A stretch of DNA of 64,000 bases, from the NCBI GenBank assembly GCA_008711295.1, contig VUYV01000177.1, forward strand, positions 1,588,509-1,652,508. Direction: 5' to 3'. Position 1 is the first letter of the stretch; each line of letters begins with the position of its first letter. This stretch comes from Anarhynchus alexandrinus (lineage: Eukaryota > Chordata > Aves > Charadriiformes > Charadriidae). Positions 38,546 to 49,600 of this stretch are shown piece after piece. The translations under genes and the position numbers were made by a program. Under the pieces are notes generated by a model. The model searched no databases. It was not told the origin of the DNA and saw nothing but the letters and a program-made list of their open reading frames with translations.

Positions 38546-40707
38546 GTTTTTTCATAAGTACATCCTTATTTTCCCTACCTTGATTGGAGGTTTGAAATGT
38601 CAATGAAGCAACAGGACACCTTTGGACAGTAGCTCCATGACCAAGCAGAATCACCACCTCTACTGTGTTTTAGAAAGTCAAAGTGGAAAAGGAGCCATCT
38701 TGAGCTATCGAAGCATCCCATTTACTTGAGTTCCATTGCAACAGAAAGAATGATGACCTGACAGAGGTAGGAGGCTGCTTTCCATCCAGGTATTGAGACG
38801 TTACGCTGCTTGAGACATACTATGTGCGGGGACGGTGAGCATGGAGACAGATGTTGGCCACCCACAGATTTCATCAGTTTCATCTGGACTCACTGGTACA
38901 CAACATCTCAGACAAAACACCCCTCACAAGCTCCTCATTCAGTTCAAGGAAATGGCATCGCATTGTGCCAAGCAAATTGACTGATTATTTAGAACATTCA
39001 AAACAAGTTTTCGATTTCTCAGCTGTTCCCACCTTACTAAATAAATCAAAATAAGTGTGATTTTTATTTTATATTAAGCACATCAAAAGTTTGCTATAAG
39101 TTTTTTTTCCTTTTTTTTTTTTAATTCTAAGTGCAGGATCAGCAGCAAACTAGGTGATAAAATCACTAAAACAAACCAAAAGATTTTGATAAAAGAGAGC
39201 TAAGAATGAAAATGTCCACTTACGTTGCCACTTTAGTTTGTCTCAGGTGCACTTTCCAAGCAAAATTAATTGTCCCAACCCACTATGCTTTGATCACACT
39301 GTGGAGCAATTGCAGAGTACACGAACTGGATTCCTGTCAAGTGCCATTAAAGCAGCAGGTCCATGTTCACACTTTGTGTGCTCCAGCTCTAAACTGTTGC
39401 TCAGTTCCCCAGACCAGACTAGGGTAAAACTGAAGTTACATTCATAAACACGTATAGTTTGGACAAAGGGTTCTCAGCAGCATAGCTTCATCGATTAGAT
39501 CCCCCCTACTGCACAGCACTCCTTAGCAGTGTATACAAAGCTTAAGTGGAATTTGATGGTATGTAGTTAATTTCACAGATCTCTCTCTAAAAACGAACAC
39601 CAATCTGACAAAGATTTTGTGCATTTTTCTTGCAATCAAACATTTTAAAATCCTGGAAGTGGACAATTAGGAAATCTAGGTATTTTTACTGTTCTAGAAT
39701 TGTTCTTGTTACAGTCTATAGGCCCTTCTCCCCCATTTTCCTTGGCTGATGTATCATTTCTAGGGGTATCATACAGAAGGACCTTCTTCTTGGTTGTAGA
39801 GTTTGCACTTACATTTCTCTCCTTACATGCACACTAAGGAATAGTTGTGCACGTTCATCACCCTAGATGTACAAGGTGCTGTCAAGTATTGATCTGATTT
39901 GTTTAATTGGGTTTGTATCTTTGCTCTGGCACAGCAATTTAGTAATCCCATGGTGACAAGCATTTCTGCATTCTATATAACTTAAATACTGTCCAAGCAC
40001 CTGAACATTTTAAATGTGTATATTTGAAGTTCACATTCTGCAAACCATTGAAGTGATTAAAACTTAATTTCCAAATGTTTGCAGGAGTTAAACAAAGTCA
40101 ACTTGAATTAAATTTTCAATCCAAATGAATAACAGTAGAAGTGTTTTTATAGTGGTTATCCGGCTTTGCCCATTTTGCCTAAGTGAAAATCAGCAGGGTA
40201 GCACGCAGGCAAGAAGTCTGCGACCAATTTATTCTATATATTTTTATATCCTAAATAAACGTAAAAGGATTTTGCATGTTTTTTGGTGTATTTGCAGAAG
40301 AAATTAATCTCTTGGGGAAAAACAAAACATAACCCCCCTAAGCTGACTTAATTATGAACAAGGATATTCTTGGTAAAAAACAGCAGAGGTTGCAGTAACC
40401 TGAGGAGTACTGTGCCCTTTGTTTAAGAAATTATATGCAAGTCACCGTCTTGTTTCTATCTGTATTTTTTCATACAAATTACTCTTTGACAGAGAGATGA
40501 TATCTCACCAAAAACCATTATAAAAACATAATTACTACTTCTGCATCATTAATCTGAAATAGCAATATGTTTCTGCATAAATGGAAGTGAGTTAGGAAGT
40601 TCTGCCAGTCCATGGCCTCTCAGATGTATAATAAAACCATTAATTAACAGAACAGAGACCTATATAAGGCCTATATAGTTTTGTAATCTCCATTAAAAAA
40701 GCAAGAT
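38546..40707. other. AT-rich non-coding sequence
   Basis: Short overlapping frames at 38851-39054 and 39206-39447 resemble nothing known. A T8CC-T12 tract lies at 39101-39122. No exon, RNA gene or clear repeat was recognised. Confidence 0.5.
39101..39122. repeat. T-rich tract (T8, CC, T12)
   Basis: Simple T-rich sequence on the plus strand. No coding context. Confidence 0.9.
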
Positions 40708-40730
40708 TCAGGGCCAGATTGTAATTCTGG
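40708..40730. repeat. Short relic of an old dispersed repeat
   Basis: TCAGGGCCAGATTGTAATTC followed by TGGCCATGTTACCAC matches the CAGGGCCAGATTCTGATCTC-type block that accompanies the CATTGACTTCAATG cores in amniote genomes. It is short, and the assignment depends on the other relics in the window. Confidence 0.3.
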
Positions 40731-42195
40731 CCATGTTACCACTTCCCTGGAAACTTCTCAGAGCATAAGCTATCCTGCAGCATTTTCGGGTGATTGGTGC
40801 AGTTATCCATTCCCTGATGAACTGTCTCTTCCTTTCTTACTCAGGCTGACTGTGAAATGGGAACCAGGGCAAGACCTTCCTTCCTCACTGCACTGTCTTG
40901 TTCTCACTGGCATGCTCGGTTTCCCAGGAACATGTTTGTGCCTAAATGCTTTCCAAAGATGATTAAATGCACCTTTCTCCCCAACTCGTTGATATTATTT
41001 TTTTCTTTTTTTTTCTTTTTTCGTGTTTCTGTCCTCCTTTTATCTCCATATTATGCAATGACAAAAAGTTATGTACGAAACGGGATGTGATTAGTCTTGA
41101 ACATGAGGTAATTACTGACTTCTAAATACAGCATCCTGTCATAACATTTTATAGTTGTGCTTTTGCAGATTAGCATACACCTTAAAAAGGCATTTGATGA
41201 TAGCACATGATGAGACAACTTTTGGGAATGGCAAGGTAGAAAGGAATAAGAGAAAAAATGAGGAGAACTGAAGCCAAGGAGATCAGAGGTGAAGATATTT
41301 TGCAACTGGTATTCATCTTTCCATATCAAAGACAGCTTTACATGTGAAAGAACTACAAAATTTGACCCCAAAGAGAGTAACAGTACATTAAGTTTAGAAA
41401 ATAAATGAGAAGATGTAATGTTAAATATTGCCAGAGTCTTCAAATACACTTTTTTCACTCTGAGGAAAAGTTGCTGTTCTGCTATTGCTGCTAAATTGCC
41501 TACAAACACCTCCACCGTACTGCTGGTACATCTTTTGGTATGATAATCTGGGGTTCAAGTTAAAAGGAAAACTAGCAGAAGATGCTCAGATCTTGTGCAA
41601 CCATCGTTAGCAGATACGAGAGCTCTAAGACTATAACAATAAGGGAACTTCTACAGAACATATGTGTGCTCAGCTCAGAATTATTAGGAGTTATTGCTAA
41701 GAAGTGATGCTGATTCCACTGACGCCAGTTTCCAAATACTGCAGAATATGTGATATTTCAACTCACAGGCAGAGAGGAAGTGGGATTGACTTGTTGGGCT
41801 ATCACACAAGAAACAAAATGAGACTGGCTACATTACACAAAGAATAGTTACAGCTTTCATGTTATAAATTATATTTTGCATAATTAAGTATTGGTTAGTG
41901 TTGATTATTTAAGGCTTCTGAGGAAAAACTGCTAACTTGTTTTTCCTATGAGAAAATATACCAACTTTTTAGATTTTAATTCCCATGGTGCCACACAACA
42001 ACAGGAACAGCAGGACAGAAAAACGAATGGTGTAATTCTCCCCTCCCCCTTAAAATCCTGGTTTTGCTCCCCAATTGCTAGCATAAAGGCCATAATATTT
42101 CATCCTAGATTATTAATTACAGTCCTGATAAAGTAAGAGCTCTATTGTAACACAAATATTTAATCTCTAGAGGTTATTTATTACAGCAATGTAAG
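40731..42195. other. AT-rich non-coding sequence
   Basis: It contains a T-rich tract with scattered C at 40998-41021 and a 148-codon minus-strand frame (41069-41515) that resembles no known family and has no exon-like boundaries. Nothing else was recognised. Confidence 0.5.
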
Positions 42196-42341
42196 AAGTA
42201 AAAAAAAAAAAAAGAAAAAGAGAAAAAGAAGGGCAAAGAAAAAGAGAAGAGCAAAGAAAAAGAGAAGGGCAGAGAAAAAGAGAAGGGCAGAGAAGAGAAA
42301 AGAAGAGCAGAGCAGAGCAGAGAAGAGAAGAGAAAAGGAGG
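42196..42341 (+). repeat. 18-bp purine-rich minisatellite
   Basis: After an A13-14 run, a nearly all-purine array follows. Single C residues fall at 42234, 42252, 42270 and 42288, exactly 18 bases apart, marking units close to AAAGAAAAAGAGAAGGGC. The next C comes 20 bases later (42308), and then C recurs every 5 bases (42308, 42313, 42318), marking an AGAGC triplet of units. The 18-bp period gives an in-frame leucine/serine/phenylalanine-rich minus-strand translation, which is an artefact. Long purine tracts can form triplex DNA and are often length-variable; both are general knowledge, not shown here. Confidence 0.9.
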
Positions 42342-44004
42342 CTCATTTCAGACCCATAGAATCCATCAACTACCACTGAGTTTTGCCTTAAAACCTAATA
42401 TCCAAAGGCTTGGGGCAAAACTTCCAGTGAGTTCAAGGAGACCAAGAATCACATCTCTAATCCAGTTTGAATTAAATCACATATGTGAAATATAGTTCAA
42501 AACTTATTTTGTAAAACCACTTTTTTGGGGTTTGGGGTTTTTTTTGTTTTGTTTTTATTTTTTAAATGCAACTCCTTCTGCACCTTAAAAGCAAGAGTCA
42601 GAGTGCTCACTGGACAAAAGTGAACTGTCCTTTTTTAAGAGGCATTGTGAGGAGTCATTTGTAAGCAGTTACTTTGTGATGCAAAGGCTCAGGCTAAGCA
42701 GCACTCACCAATCCAGGCACTGAGTGAGTAGTGGATCTCAGTGGTCTCATTTATGCTCCTAATTAAAATAGGTTCAGGAAATGAGCTCAGGCACTGGCCA
42801 GCTGGTCAACCATTTGCTTGACTGTTTGCTTGCTCCCCAGCCCCTTCCTGGCTTGTGCCAAGTCGTAGTTTCCCAAACTGCGAGGGCACAATCCGGATAA
42901 CAGCTTGTGCCAGGGACCATTCCCAACAGACAGTGGGGACAGCAGCTACAGGGAGACCAGAGGAGATGCAAAGCCAACTGCACTGTGGAAGCCACATACA
43001 TATTTCAGAAATAATCATATCCTATTTTGTCCTAGAGATATCTTGGCTACTTGCTTTTCTATAACAATCTTAAAAGGTTTTGGTGTTGGGGTTCTTTTTT
43101 CTGTATTTCATCTGAGCTGGTAGTTTCTCTGAATTTAAAGAAGGCTTTACTAGTTTGCTAAGTGTTTCCTACTCTTACTGCAGCTAACAAACATCTTTTT
43201 TCTGTTTTCCTACTGTCTGTTGCTTGTAATGCTTTTGTTCCTTGTACAACTGCTTATATTGTAAATGGTACATTCCCTTAAAGATACTGCAATTCAATGA
43301 ATATGGATGCTTTACAAAGCTAATTACTGTATATGTAACAATTAATTATTTCAAGGCACATAAAATAGATAATTCACAGAGAAGTAAGAAAGAATTAGAA
43401 AACTAATATATGAAATATATATGTAAATGCTACCCCTTTATTAAGAGGCAAAAATGTGGATATGTCAGCACATAGGCTGCCAAAAAAAGGACTATGACAT
43501 TGGGATGCATTTAAAAAAAATATAAAGTCATATTCAAGTCAATTATTTCTTCTCATTTGAACAATCTTTAAAAATATTGCCTACATTCTGAGTCATATCA
43601 GTCAGAAAAAAAGATAAGAAAGATCAAGTCAAGAACAGAAAGGAGTTTGAAGCAGAAGGAGGAAACCTAAATTGTCTTCACAAAAATCCAACGAAGAATG
43701 AGCAGTCTGAAAAAAGAGTGATCACACTACAGTCAAGGTAGGAGGCAGACAGACTGGAGAGACTGTATGTATCAGCAGGGCCTATACAATTTTAATGAGG
43801 AACCTGTTGCAGCTAATTGTTTAAAGTAAAACAAGCTATGCATTCAAAGATGGAAAAATTTTACAAGAAAATCCTCATCAATTTCTTGCCCTTTCTGCTT
43901 GCTTCCACAGTTTCTCTAAGGATGCAGGAGAATCTGCACCATATTGTTTATTAATTATACTAAGGTAGCTTCTACTGAAGGACTTCAAAGCATCTTGTCA
44001 AACA
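42342..44004. other. AT-rich non-coding sequence
   Basis: A G/T-rich tract (TTTTTTGGGGTTTGGGG and T-runs) lies at 42522-42564. Open frames near 42774-43123 on both strands overlap and resemble nothing known. No exon recognised. Confidence 0.5.
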
Positions 44005-44120
44005 TTTAATTAAGTCTCACAGCTAGTCTCTCTTCAGAAAGGTGTTAGTACCTTTTTCCAGAAGATTTTTCAATAATAAAGGGTTTCAGTGCCCTAGTAA
44101 GATCACACAGCAAAAGCATT
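44005..44120 (-). repeat. MIR/CORE-SINE-like relic (minus strand)
   Basis: On the plus strand: TTTAATTAAGTCTCACAGC, then GGTGTTAGTACCTTTTTCCAG, then AATAAAGGGTTTCAG, then CCTAGTAAGATCACACAGCA. This is the order of an antisense MIR-type SINE (TTAATTAATCCTCACAAC, GGTAGGTATTATTATCCCCA, AAACTGAGGC, CAAGGTCACACAGC). Preceding ACTTCAAAGCATCTTGTCAAA fits the adjoining CAAAGCGCTTTACAAAC block. Such relics predate the bird-mammal split. It is decayed but block order and spacing agree. Confidence 0.55.
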
Positions 44121-44529
44121 ATGAAACTGAAAAACTGTTCTCAAAAGGCAGCGGAGCAGGAGGACAGGAGAGACCCACCCCCATCCTGCTGCCTTTGCAC
44201 CACTGGGAGGACAGGTGTGCCTGAGCACATCTCTCAGAAATCATCCTACTTATTATCAGTGACCATCTCTTTCTGGTTGAAAGAAGTATCCTATAGAAAT
44301 GGTGTGTATTTTAGCAAAATGAGTAGGAATTCCCTGTATGATTCTGTGGTTGGCATGGCTCACATGATCCTATGATGGACAAAGAGGTGCACGTCAAGTA
44401 AGGGGAGTTAAAGGGGAGATAGCACCTCTGTGGAACATTCCAGGGATGCTGCCTCTAGCACACTAGTGTTTCAGTACTCGCATCCATGCCATGAAAAGGC
44501 ATAGAAAAACTGCAGAGGAATTACTAAAA
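44121..44529. other. Non-coding sequence between two old repeats
   Basis: Around 44325-44375 the string GTATGATTCTGTGG and ATGATCCTATGATGG faintly resemble a CR1 3' tail on the plus strand, but no CR1 body precedes it. Otherwise nothing was recognised. Confidence 0.4.
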
Positions 44530-44830
44530 AGCTACAAGAATGTCTAGAGACCTGAAAAAAATATGTTTTGCATGGACCAAGTAGGAAGTTCAATCTATTC
44601 AAATTGTTAAAACACATTAAGTAAGTTGGGAACCAGTTAAGTACAATAAAGATAAGTAAATTATGAGGCCATTTAATTTAGCAGACAAAAATCAGAAAAA
44701 TTGCCAAAAGCTGACACTAGAAATAAGATTGGTTTTAAAAATAGAATTAATTAGTTATTGGAACAGATTACCAAGAAAACCGACAAATTTGTCAACAGCC
44801 AACACCTTTAATGTGAGGCTAGCTACATTT

Positions 44831-44831
44831 N
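44831..44831. other. Undetermined base
   Basis: A single N lies seven bases before an A17 homopolymer, a typical base-calling ambiguity. Confidence 0.95.
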
Positions 44832-44837
44832 CATTTC

Positions 44838-44854
44838 AAAAAAAAAAAAAAAAA
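44838..44854. repeat. A17 homopolymer inside the ancient CR1
   Basis: Seventeen consecutive A on the plus strand interrupt the old CR1 copy. It may be local slippage expansion, or the tail of a tiny insertion. Confidence 0.9.
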
Positions 44855-45044
44855 GAGATAGCCTACTGGAAGCTGAGCGTAGCAGTTAGGTCAGCTTAAT
44901 GATCATAATGATTCTGTGTGACCTTAAAGTCAATGAATCACTATGAAGCATGTGACTTCTGTGCAGATGCTTCCCGATCATGAAAATGTTAAGCTGATTT
45001 AGTTATTTGGTCAGACCTTCCTGCTTTTGAAAAAGTAGCATACC

Positions 45045-45095
45045 TCAAAAACAAACAAACACAAAACCAAAAAACAAACAACATTTAAAAAAGAC
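45045..45095. repeat. Degenerate (CAAA)n low-complexity patch
   Basis: A-rich sequence with C every three to five bases (AAACAAACAAACACAAAACC and similar). Simple sequence only. Confidence 0.75.
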
Positions 45096-45176
45096 ATCAG
45101 GAGAAACTTCACATTAGGGGAAAGATGGAAATTCTTGGTCTCTGTAGGATTCTTCATTTGTTCACACAATTAGTCC

Positions 45177-45207
45177 TTTTTCTTTTTTTTTCTTTTTTTT
45201 TTTTTTT
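45177..45207. repeat. T-rich tract
   Basis: Thirty-one bases of T broken by two single C. Simple sequence. Confidence 0.9.
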
Positions 45208-45514
45208 AAGAGTCATTAAATAGAGATACTCCCTTGGTCATTTTATTAGTCACCCTTCTTAGCTTTCAGACTCATCAAGGAGAGTATGAACTTCTTAGTC
45301 CTCATTGCAAATCATTATCTGCATAATCTGTGAATAGGAAAGCTTGGTAAATAAAAATTGAGGGACTAGAGTTTTCAGTCCAATCCATATGGTTTAGACA
45401 AGTGCCACTGACGAAACCCATCCTCTAAACCTGCTACTTTATAACCATCCTAGGTAGGGCACTGGTAGGTAGATGGGAAAGACAGACTATAAGCAATTTC
45501 TTTTCTCTCTTGCC

Positions 45515-45540
45515 TTTTTTTTTTTTTTAAATTTTTTTGN
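45515..45540. repeat. T14 plus T7 tract ending in an undetermined base
   Basis: T14 (45515-45528), AAA, T7, G and then N at 45540. On the minus strand this is an A-rich tail placed directly after the GC-rich patch at 45541-45850. Confidence 0.9.
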
Positions 45541-45850
45541 CCGCTGCTACTAAAAACAGCCGTGCCCCCCTTCCATGGGCAGGCGTCACACTGACACACT
45601 CTGCTTTCCTGGAGAAGAGCAAGTGCAGCCCGGCTCTGCCCCTGCTGCTGCTCAAGCAGGAATGGGAGCTCAGCTTTGCACTTTGCTCAAAGGGCAAAAA
45701 AGAAGGCAGTACTTTGCTTTCCTTCAGCTGGGCCCTCTCGCCACCTACACAGGCAAAGAGGCGGCTTTCAGGCTCCTGTTTTACTCCCCCCCAAGTAGTT
45801 TGCTGCCCACTTACTTCAGCTCTGCCCCATTTCCTGCTATGGACACAGTA
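45541..45850 (-). other. GC-rich patch next to an A-tract, unrecognised
   Basis: About 310 bases are distinctly more GC-rich than the surroundings and carry frames of 103-121 codons on both strands. On the minus strand the patch is followed by an A-rich tract, as expected for a retrocopy, but there is no AATAAA-type signal just before it, no clear target-site duplication, and the translations match nothing I know. It could be a retrocopy fragment, a repeat remnant or an old exon. The strand is given only for the A-tract reading. Confidence 0.2.
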
Positions 45851-45894
45851 TTTGTTTCCATTGATATCAGTATGAACTACTATTGATATCAACC

Positions 45895-46620
45895 GAAGAT
45901 CACGGAATTTTCAGAGTTGGAAGGGACCTCTAGAGATCATCTAGTCCAACTCCCCTGCCAAAGCAGGATTGCCTAGAGCACGTGACTCAGGACTGCATCC
46001 AGGCGGGTCTTGAAAATCTCCAGAGAAGGGGACGCCACAACCTCGCTGGGCAGCCTGTGCCAATGCTCTGTCACCCCAACCGTAAAGAAGTTTTTCTGTG
46101 TGTTGGAACGGAACTTCCTATGTTCCAACTTGTGCCCATTGCCCCTCGTCCTGTCACTGGGAAGCACTGAAAAGAGTCTGGCTCCATCCTCCTTCAACCC
46201 ACCCTTTAGAGACTTGTATGCCATAATAAGGTCTCCCCTCAGCCTTCTCTTCTCCAGGCTAGAGAGTCCCAGCTCTCTCAGCCTTTCCTCATAAGGGAGA
46301 TGCTCCAATCCCTCAGTCATCTTAGTTGCCCTACGCTGGACTCTCTCCAGCAGTTCCCTGTCCCTCTTGAACTGGGGAGCCCAGAACTGGACACAGTATT
46401 CCAGTTGTGGCCTCACCAGCGCAGAGTAGAGGGGGAGAATGACCTCCCTCAACCTACTGGCCACACTCTTCCCTGTGCAGCCCAGGATTCCATTGGCCTT
46501 TTTGGCGACAAGGGCACATTGCTGGGTCATGGATAATTTACCATCTACCAGGACCTCCAGATCCTTCTCCTCAGAACTACTTCCCAGCAGGTCCACCCCT
46601 AACCTACAGTGGTGCTTAGC
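45895..46620 (-). mobile_element. CR1 LINE, 5'-truncated copy of a second subfamily
   Basis: On the plus strand the copy starts at the conserved 3' region (AGAGTTGGAAGGGACCTCTA, GATCATCTAGTCCAACTCCC) and runs through the RT C-terminus to a break near 46620. It lacks the ATTCTATG-type terminal array seen in the copy at 5.34 kb, and its 3' end differs in sequence (TAGAGATCATCTAGTCC against GAAGATCATCGAGTTCC), so the two belong to different CR1 subfamilies. About 725 bp survive. An A14 run (46657-46670) lies just beyond the 5' break. Both recent copies share the minus orientation. Confidence 0.93.
45973..46596 (-). pseudogene. CR1 ORF2 fragment, distal C-terminal region
   Basis: About 207 codons are open on the minus strand. 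CR1 blocks in order: [111 protein letters not shown] and LEIFKTRLD. The catalytic part of the reverse transcriptase lies upstream of the break and is absent. Conserved blocks are intact and frame-preserving, so this copy is also relatively young. It is a dead 5'-truncated insertion. Confidence 0.88.
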
Positions 46621-46656
46621 AGATGGAGCATGCCTTTAGAGAGTGCAACAGGGGAG

Positions 46657-46670
46657 AAAAAAAAAAAAAA
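46657..46670. repeat. A14 homopolymer
   Basis: Fourteen consecutive A on the plus strand, 37 bases right of the CR1 5' break. Simple sequence. Confidence 0.9.
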
Positions 46671-49600
46671 TTGCTGTTCACCCCATTTTCAGCAAGCCTT
46701 TCGAAGGTATAGATTTGCATTTGGTAATCTCTACAGGCCTATGGAAAGTGAAAACTACAGTCCTCCTCAGATCAACAACTCTCCTGGGTACCCAGAGATC
46801 GCTGCTGGCCTCGCGGGTACAAAACCCAGGAAATTAAAAGAATGGGATAAAGAAGAAAACCTCAATAGAGGTAAAATATAGGTAAAGATGGAACATACGA
46901 CATTTTGTTATGCTATGATTTCATTGCATAAAAATGTAAAAATAATATAAGGATTACCAAACAAAGCTAGTTTAAAGTTTGTGCTATTTTGGGCTCCCCA
47001 GATCTGCCACAGTTGAAGTGCTGATAATTAAGGAGTCACTTTATTCAGGGCTTTGACAAAAAGCTATATACAGATTTTAATTTCACATTATCTTGTCCAT
47101 GTGGCAATATCAGACTTCTATGCTGCAGGGATGTCATGAACACACATTAATAATTCACTCATTTTTATCCTCACCGCTTTAATTTTGGTTAATATGATAA
47201 TCCAGAAGTCAATTTTCTTTGAAATAAAATATAGGTGTTACAAATCTAAGATGATTGCAAAGGAATATCCTAAGCCAAGCTACGTGAAATCATTTAAATG
47301 CTTTCTTTCCATTTCCCATTTCTGAACTAATCTATTTAGAAATTATCTTGAGAAGAAGGGATAATTGTAGTTCTTCCAATTTATTTGTATTCCTGTCAAA
47401 TATACAGTATACAGGTAATATTGTCCAGGATCTTAAGTGTGGAAGAGTGAAGCGTGGCAGACTTTGCAGATTCTAACTGTAATAAAAGTATTCAACCCTG
47501 AGCCCTTGGGAACTTTGTCTCATGGCACAAAAATCACTTTCCTTCAAAGCAGGGGATTTTGTACTTTTTCTTTCTTCAAGAAACAGTTAGAAACTATCTT
47601 CAATATGTGGCAGAAGCCACAAAGCAAATGACTGTTGGTATCCAATACCTGGGTGCAGTACCATCAGGACATTACAGGGATTCTCTCAAATGTAGAGATA
47701 AGAGGATTTTTGGTAGTGCAGAACCACATGGTCAGAAGCACAAGTGACCTGGGAGCTCGTCATGATATAGTTATAATGTAGGTACTGAGACTAGGGTTAT
47801 AAAGGGAAGTAGGTGGCTAAAGGTGGATGGAGACCTCTAAAGACCTCTACAAATTTGGCCCTAAACCATTCTGAGCATTTTCCTTCAACTTTAGTCTCCA
47901 GTGAAAGAAGCTCTTGTCTATAGTCCAGGTCCTAGATGGGAGGAAAGAACTCAGACCAGCCTCTGAACGTCCATGCTGATGTTCTTGGAGTCTTACCTCA
48001 TTGTTTTGTAAGGAAAATATCTTCTCAACTTATCTTTTACTGTAAGAGCAGCCGGGGGAGATCCCTGCAAGGTCTACTGAAGGAGGAGGCAGAAAGTACA
48101 CATGGTCAGTTCCTGTACTCTGCACTCACTGTATTTCTTTCAGCCTTACCTGGATGAAACACAGCAGGAAGATGGAAAGCTTCACTTGGCCACTTAAAAA
48201 TAAAATAATAAAAAAGACAATGATGTTATCTGAGAATAATGAAACTGTTATTGCCAGGGTGCCTAATATAGTCTGACTACTTTCGTCCACAGTGGTTTTA
48301 TACTTATAAAATGCCCATTGCCTGTTGGCTCTTGGGCTGCATGACTGCCTGAGAAGACTTTTCCTCCAAATGATACAGCAATTCCACCTTGGGACACCTC
48401 CAAGACAAATGGTCAAATGATCAGAAAAGAAAAAAAAGTATAATAAAGGAGATCATTCTACTCAGAAAAACAAATTAAAATCAAATAAACGCAGTTAAGA
48501 CTAAGTCTAGACTTTAACAGAAGACTTGAATTCCTTGTATTCCCAGACCCTATTTTTTGCTTAAAAGGACATTTGACTTAAATAAGTAAGGGGGGGAGTT
48601 TAAAAAAATAATGCTGCAAAGTGCAATAGCAGCGTTCTGCAGCAGGAGCAATGACTATGATATCAGTCTTTGCAGCAGTGCTGGGACTTTCTGCTTCGCT
48701 CTTTATATTACATCCTCAGGCAATGTTTCCTGCAATTGACACAGGAAGACCTTAATATTTTTCCTTGGGTGACAAAGATGAGAATTTAGTTTCTTACTCT
48801 TTTCCTCAGCTTTTCCAAACAACAAAATAGCAGTTTAGTTAATATGGTCAATTCAGTAGCATCTTTGAGCTTTCATTACATTTGAAGATGCTGAAAGAAA
48901 GAACATAATCTGCCTACATAATCTGTGGGCACCAAGCATATGTTGGATGCTATGAAGAGGTAATAACTCTCTAGTTCATGGCTTCTCTTTTTCATTAGGA
49001 CAGAATGTACTATTCCCCTACTTTTAGGCAGAGTCAAACCTTATACTACCTTGAGAAATCATGAGCAAGTTCACAAAGTCAGGCATAAACAAAATTCAGA
49101 TAGGAAAAGAGGGAATTACTAAGCACTGGAAGAGAAAAATGCCACTCTTACCTAAATGGATTTATCAGATAAGCTCATATCATACCTGATCTTTACACAA
49201 GTACACAGCAAAAGTTCTTAAGAAGAGCTTCTGAAAATAATAGTTCCTACCCTCAGGGGGAGCCCAAGATGTGATTGCTACCTGTTTTCCTGGGAACTCA
49301 AAAGCAGACAAATCCAGAGTTCCCATCCCCTGTTTGCCTGTTGGCTCACCATATCGATGAGCACATCCTCATGTAGCAGCCTCTGTGCTACGCCCCCACC
49401 CAGGCGAGTCAAGAGCAATCTGCCTCCATGGAGCAAAATTTACCCTGGACCTGGAGAGGCAAGTGCCACATTTGAGATGCCAGACCAGTTGAAGGCATCA
49501 TTGGAGTCTATTAGGGAGCATCACATGAATGTCACAAGTGTTTCTATTAATACTTCTAGGTTTAATATTTAGATTTATACAGTACTTTTTCATGACTGTT

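Larger units (their letters stand above)
44530..44949 (+). mobile_element. Ancient CR1 LINE fragment (plus strand)
   Basis: The 3' end reads GGTCAGCTTAATGATCATAA, then TGTGACCTTAAAGTCAATGA ending ATCACTATG. It matches the tail of an old CR1 group whose consensus runs GGTCAGACTAGATGATCATAATGG, CTGACCTTAAAGTCTATGAATCTATG. Upstream, the frame at 44740-44830 translates to YWNRLPRKPTNLS followed by FNVRLA, the counterpart of the conserved HWNRLPREVV and FKARLD C-terminal motifs. Further upstream AATCTATTCAAATTG and ACAATAAAGATAAGTAA fit the CR1 body. An A17 run (44838-44854) and an undetermined base (44831) interrupt it. It is old and non-functional. The 5' edge is approximate. Confidence 0.65.
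44950..45518. other. AT-rich non-coding sequence
   Basis: It contains a CAAA-type low-complexity patch (45045-45095) and a T-rich tract (45177-45207). No exon or RNA gene was recognised. Confidence 0.5.

Noticed and set aside
42167..42376. Minus-strand leucine/serine/phenylalanine-rich open frame
   Set aside because: Translation of an 18-bp purine minisatellite; period divisible by three keeps it open.
44325..44378. GATTCTGTGG and ATGATCCTATGATGG resembling a CR1 3' tail on the plus strand
   Set aside because: No CR1 body precedes it, and the match is too short to separate from chance.
45100..45130. GACATCAGGAGAAACTTCAC resembling a CR1 RT block
   Set aside because: Isolated 20-base similarity without neighbouring CR1 blocks.
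45982..46639. Plus-strand open frames over the second CR1
   Set aside because: Antisense shadows of the CR1 frame.
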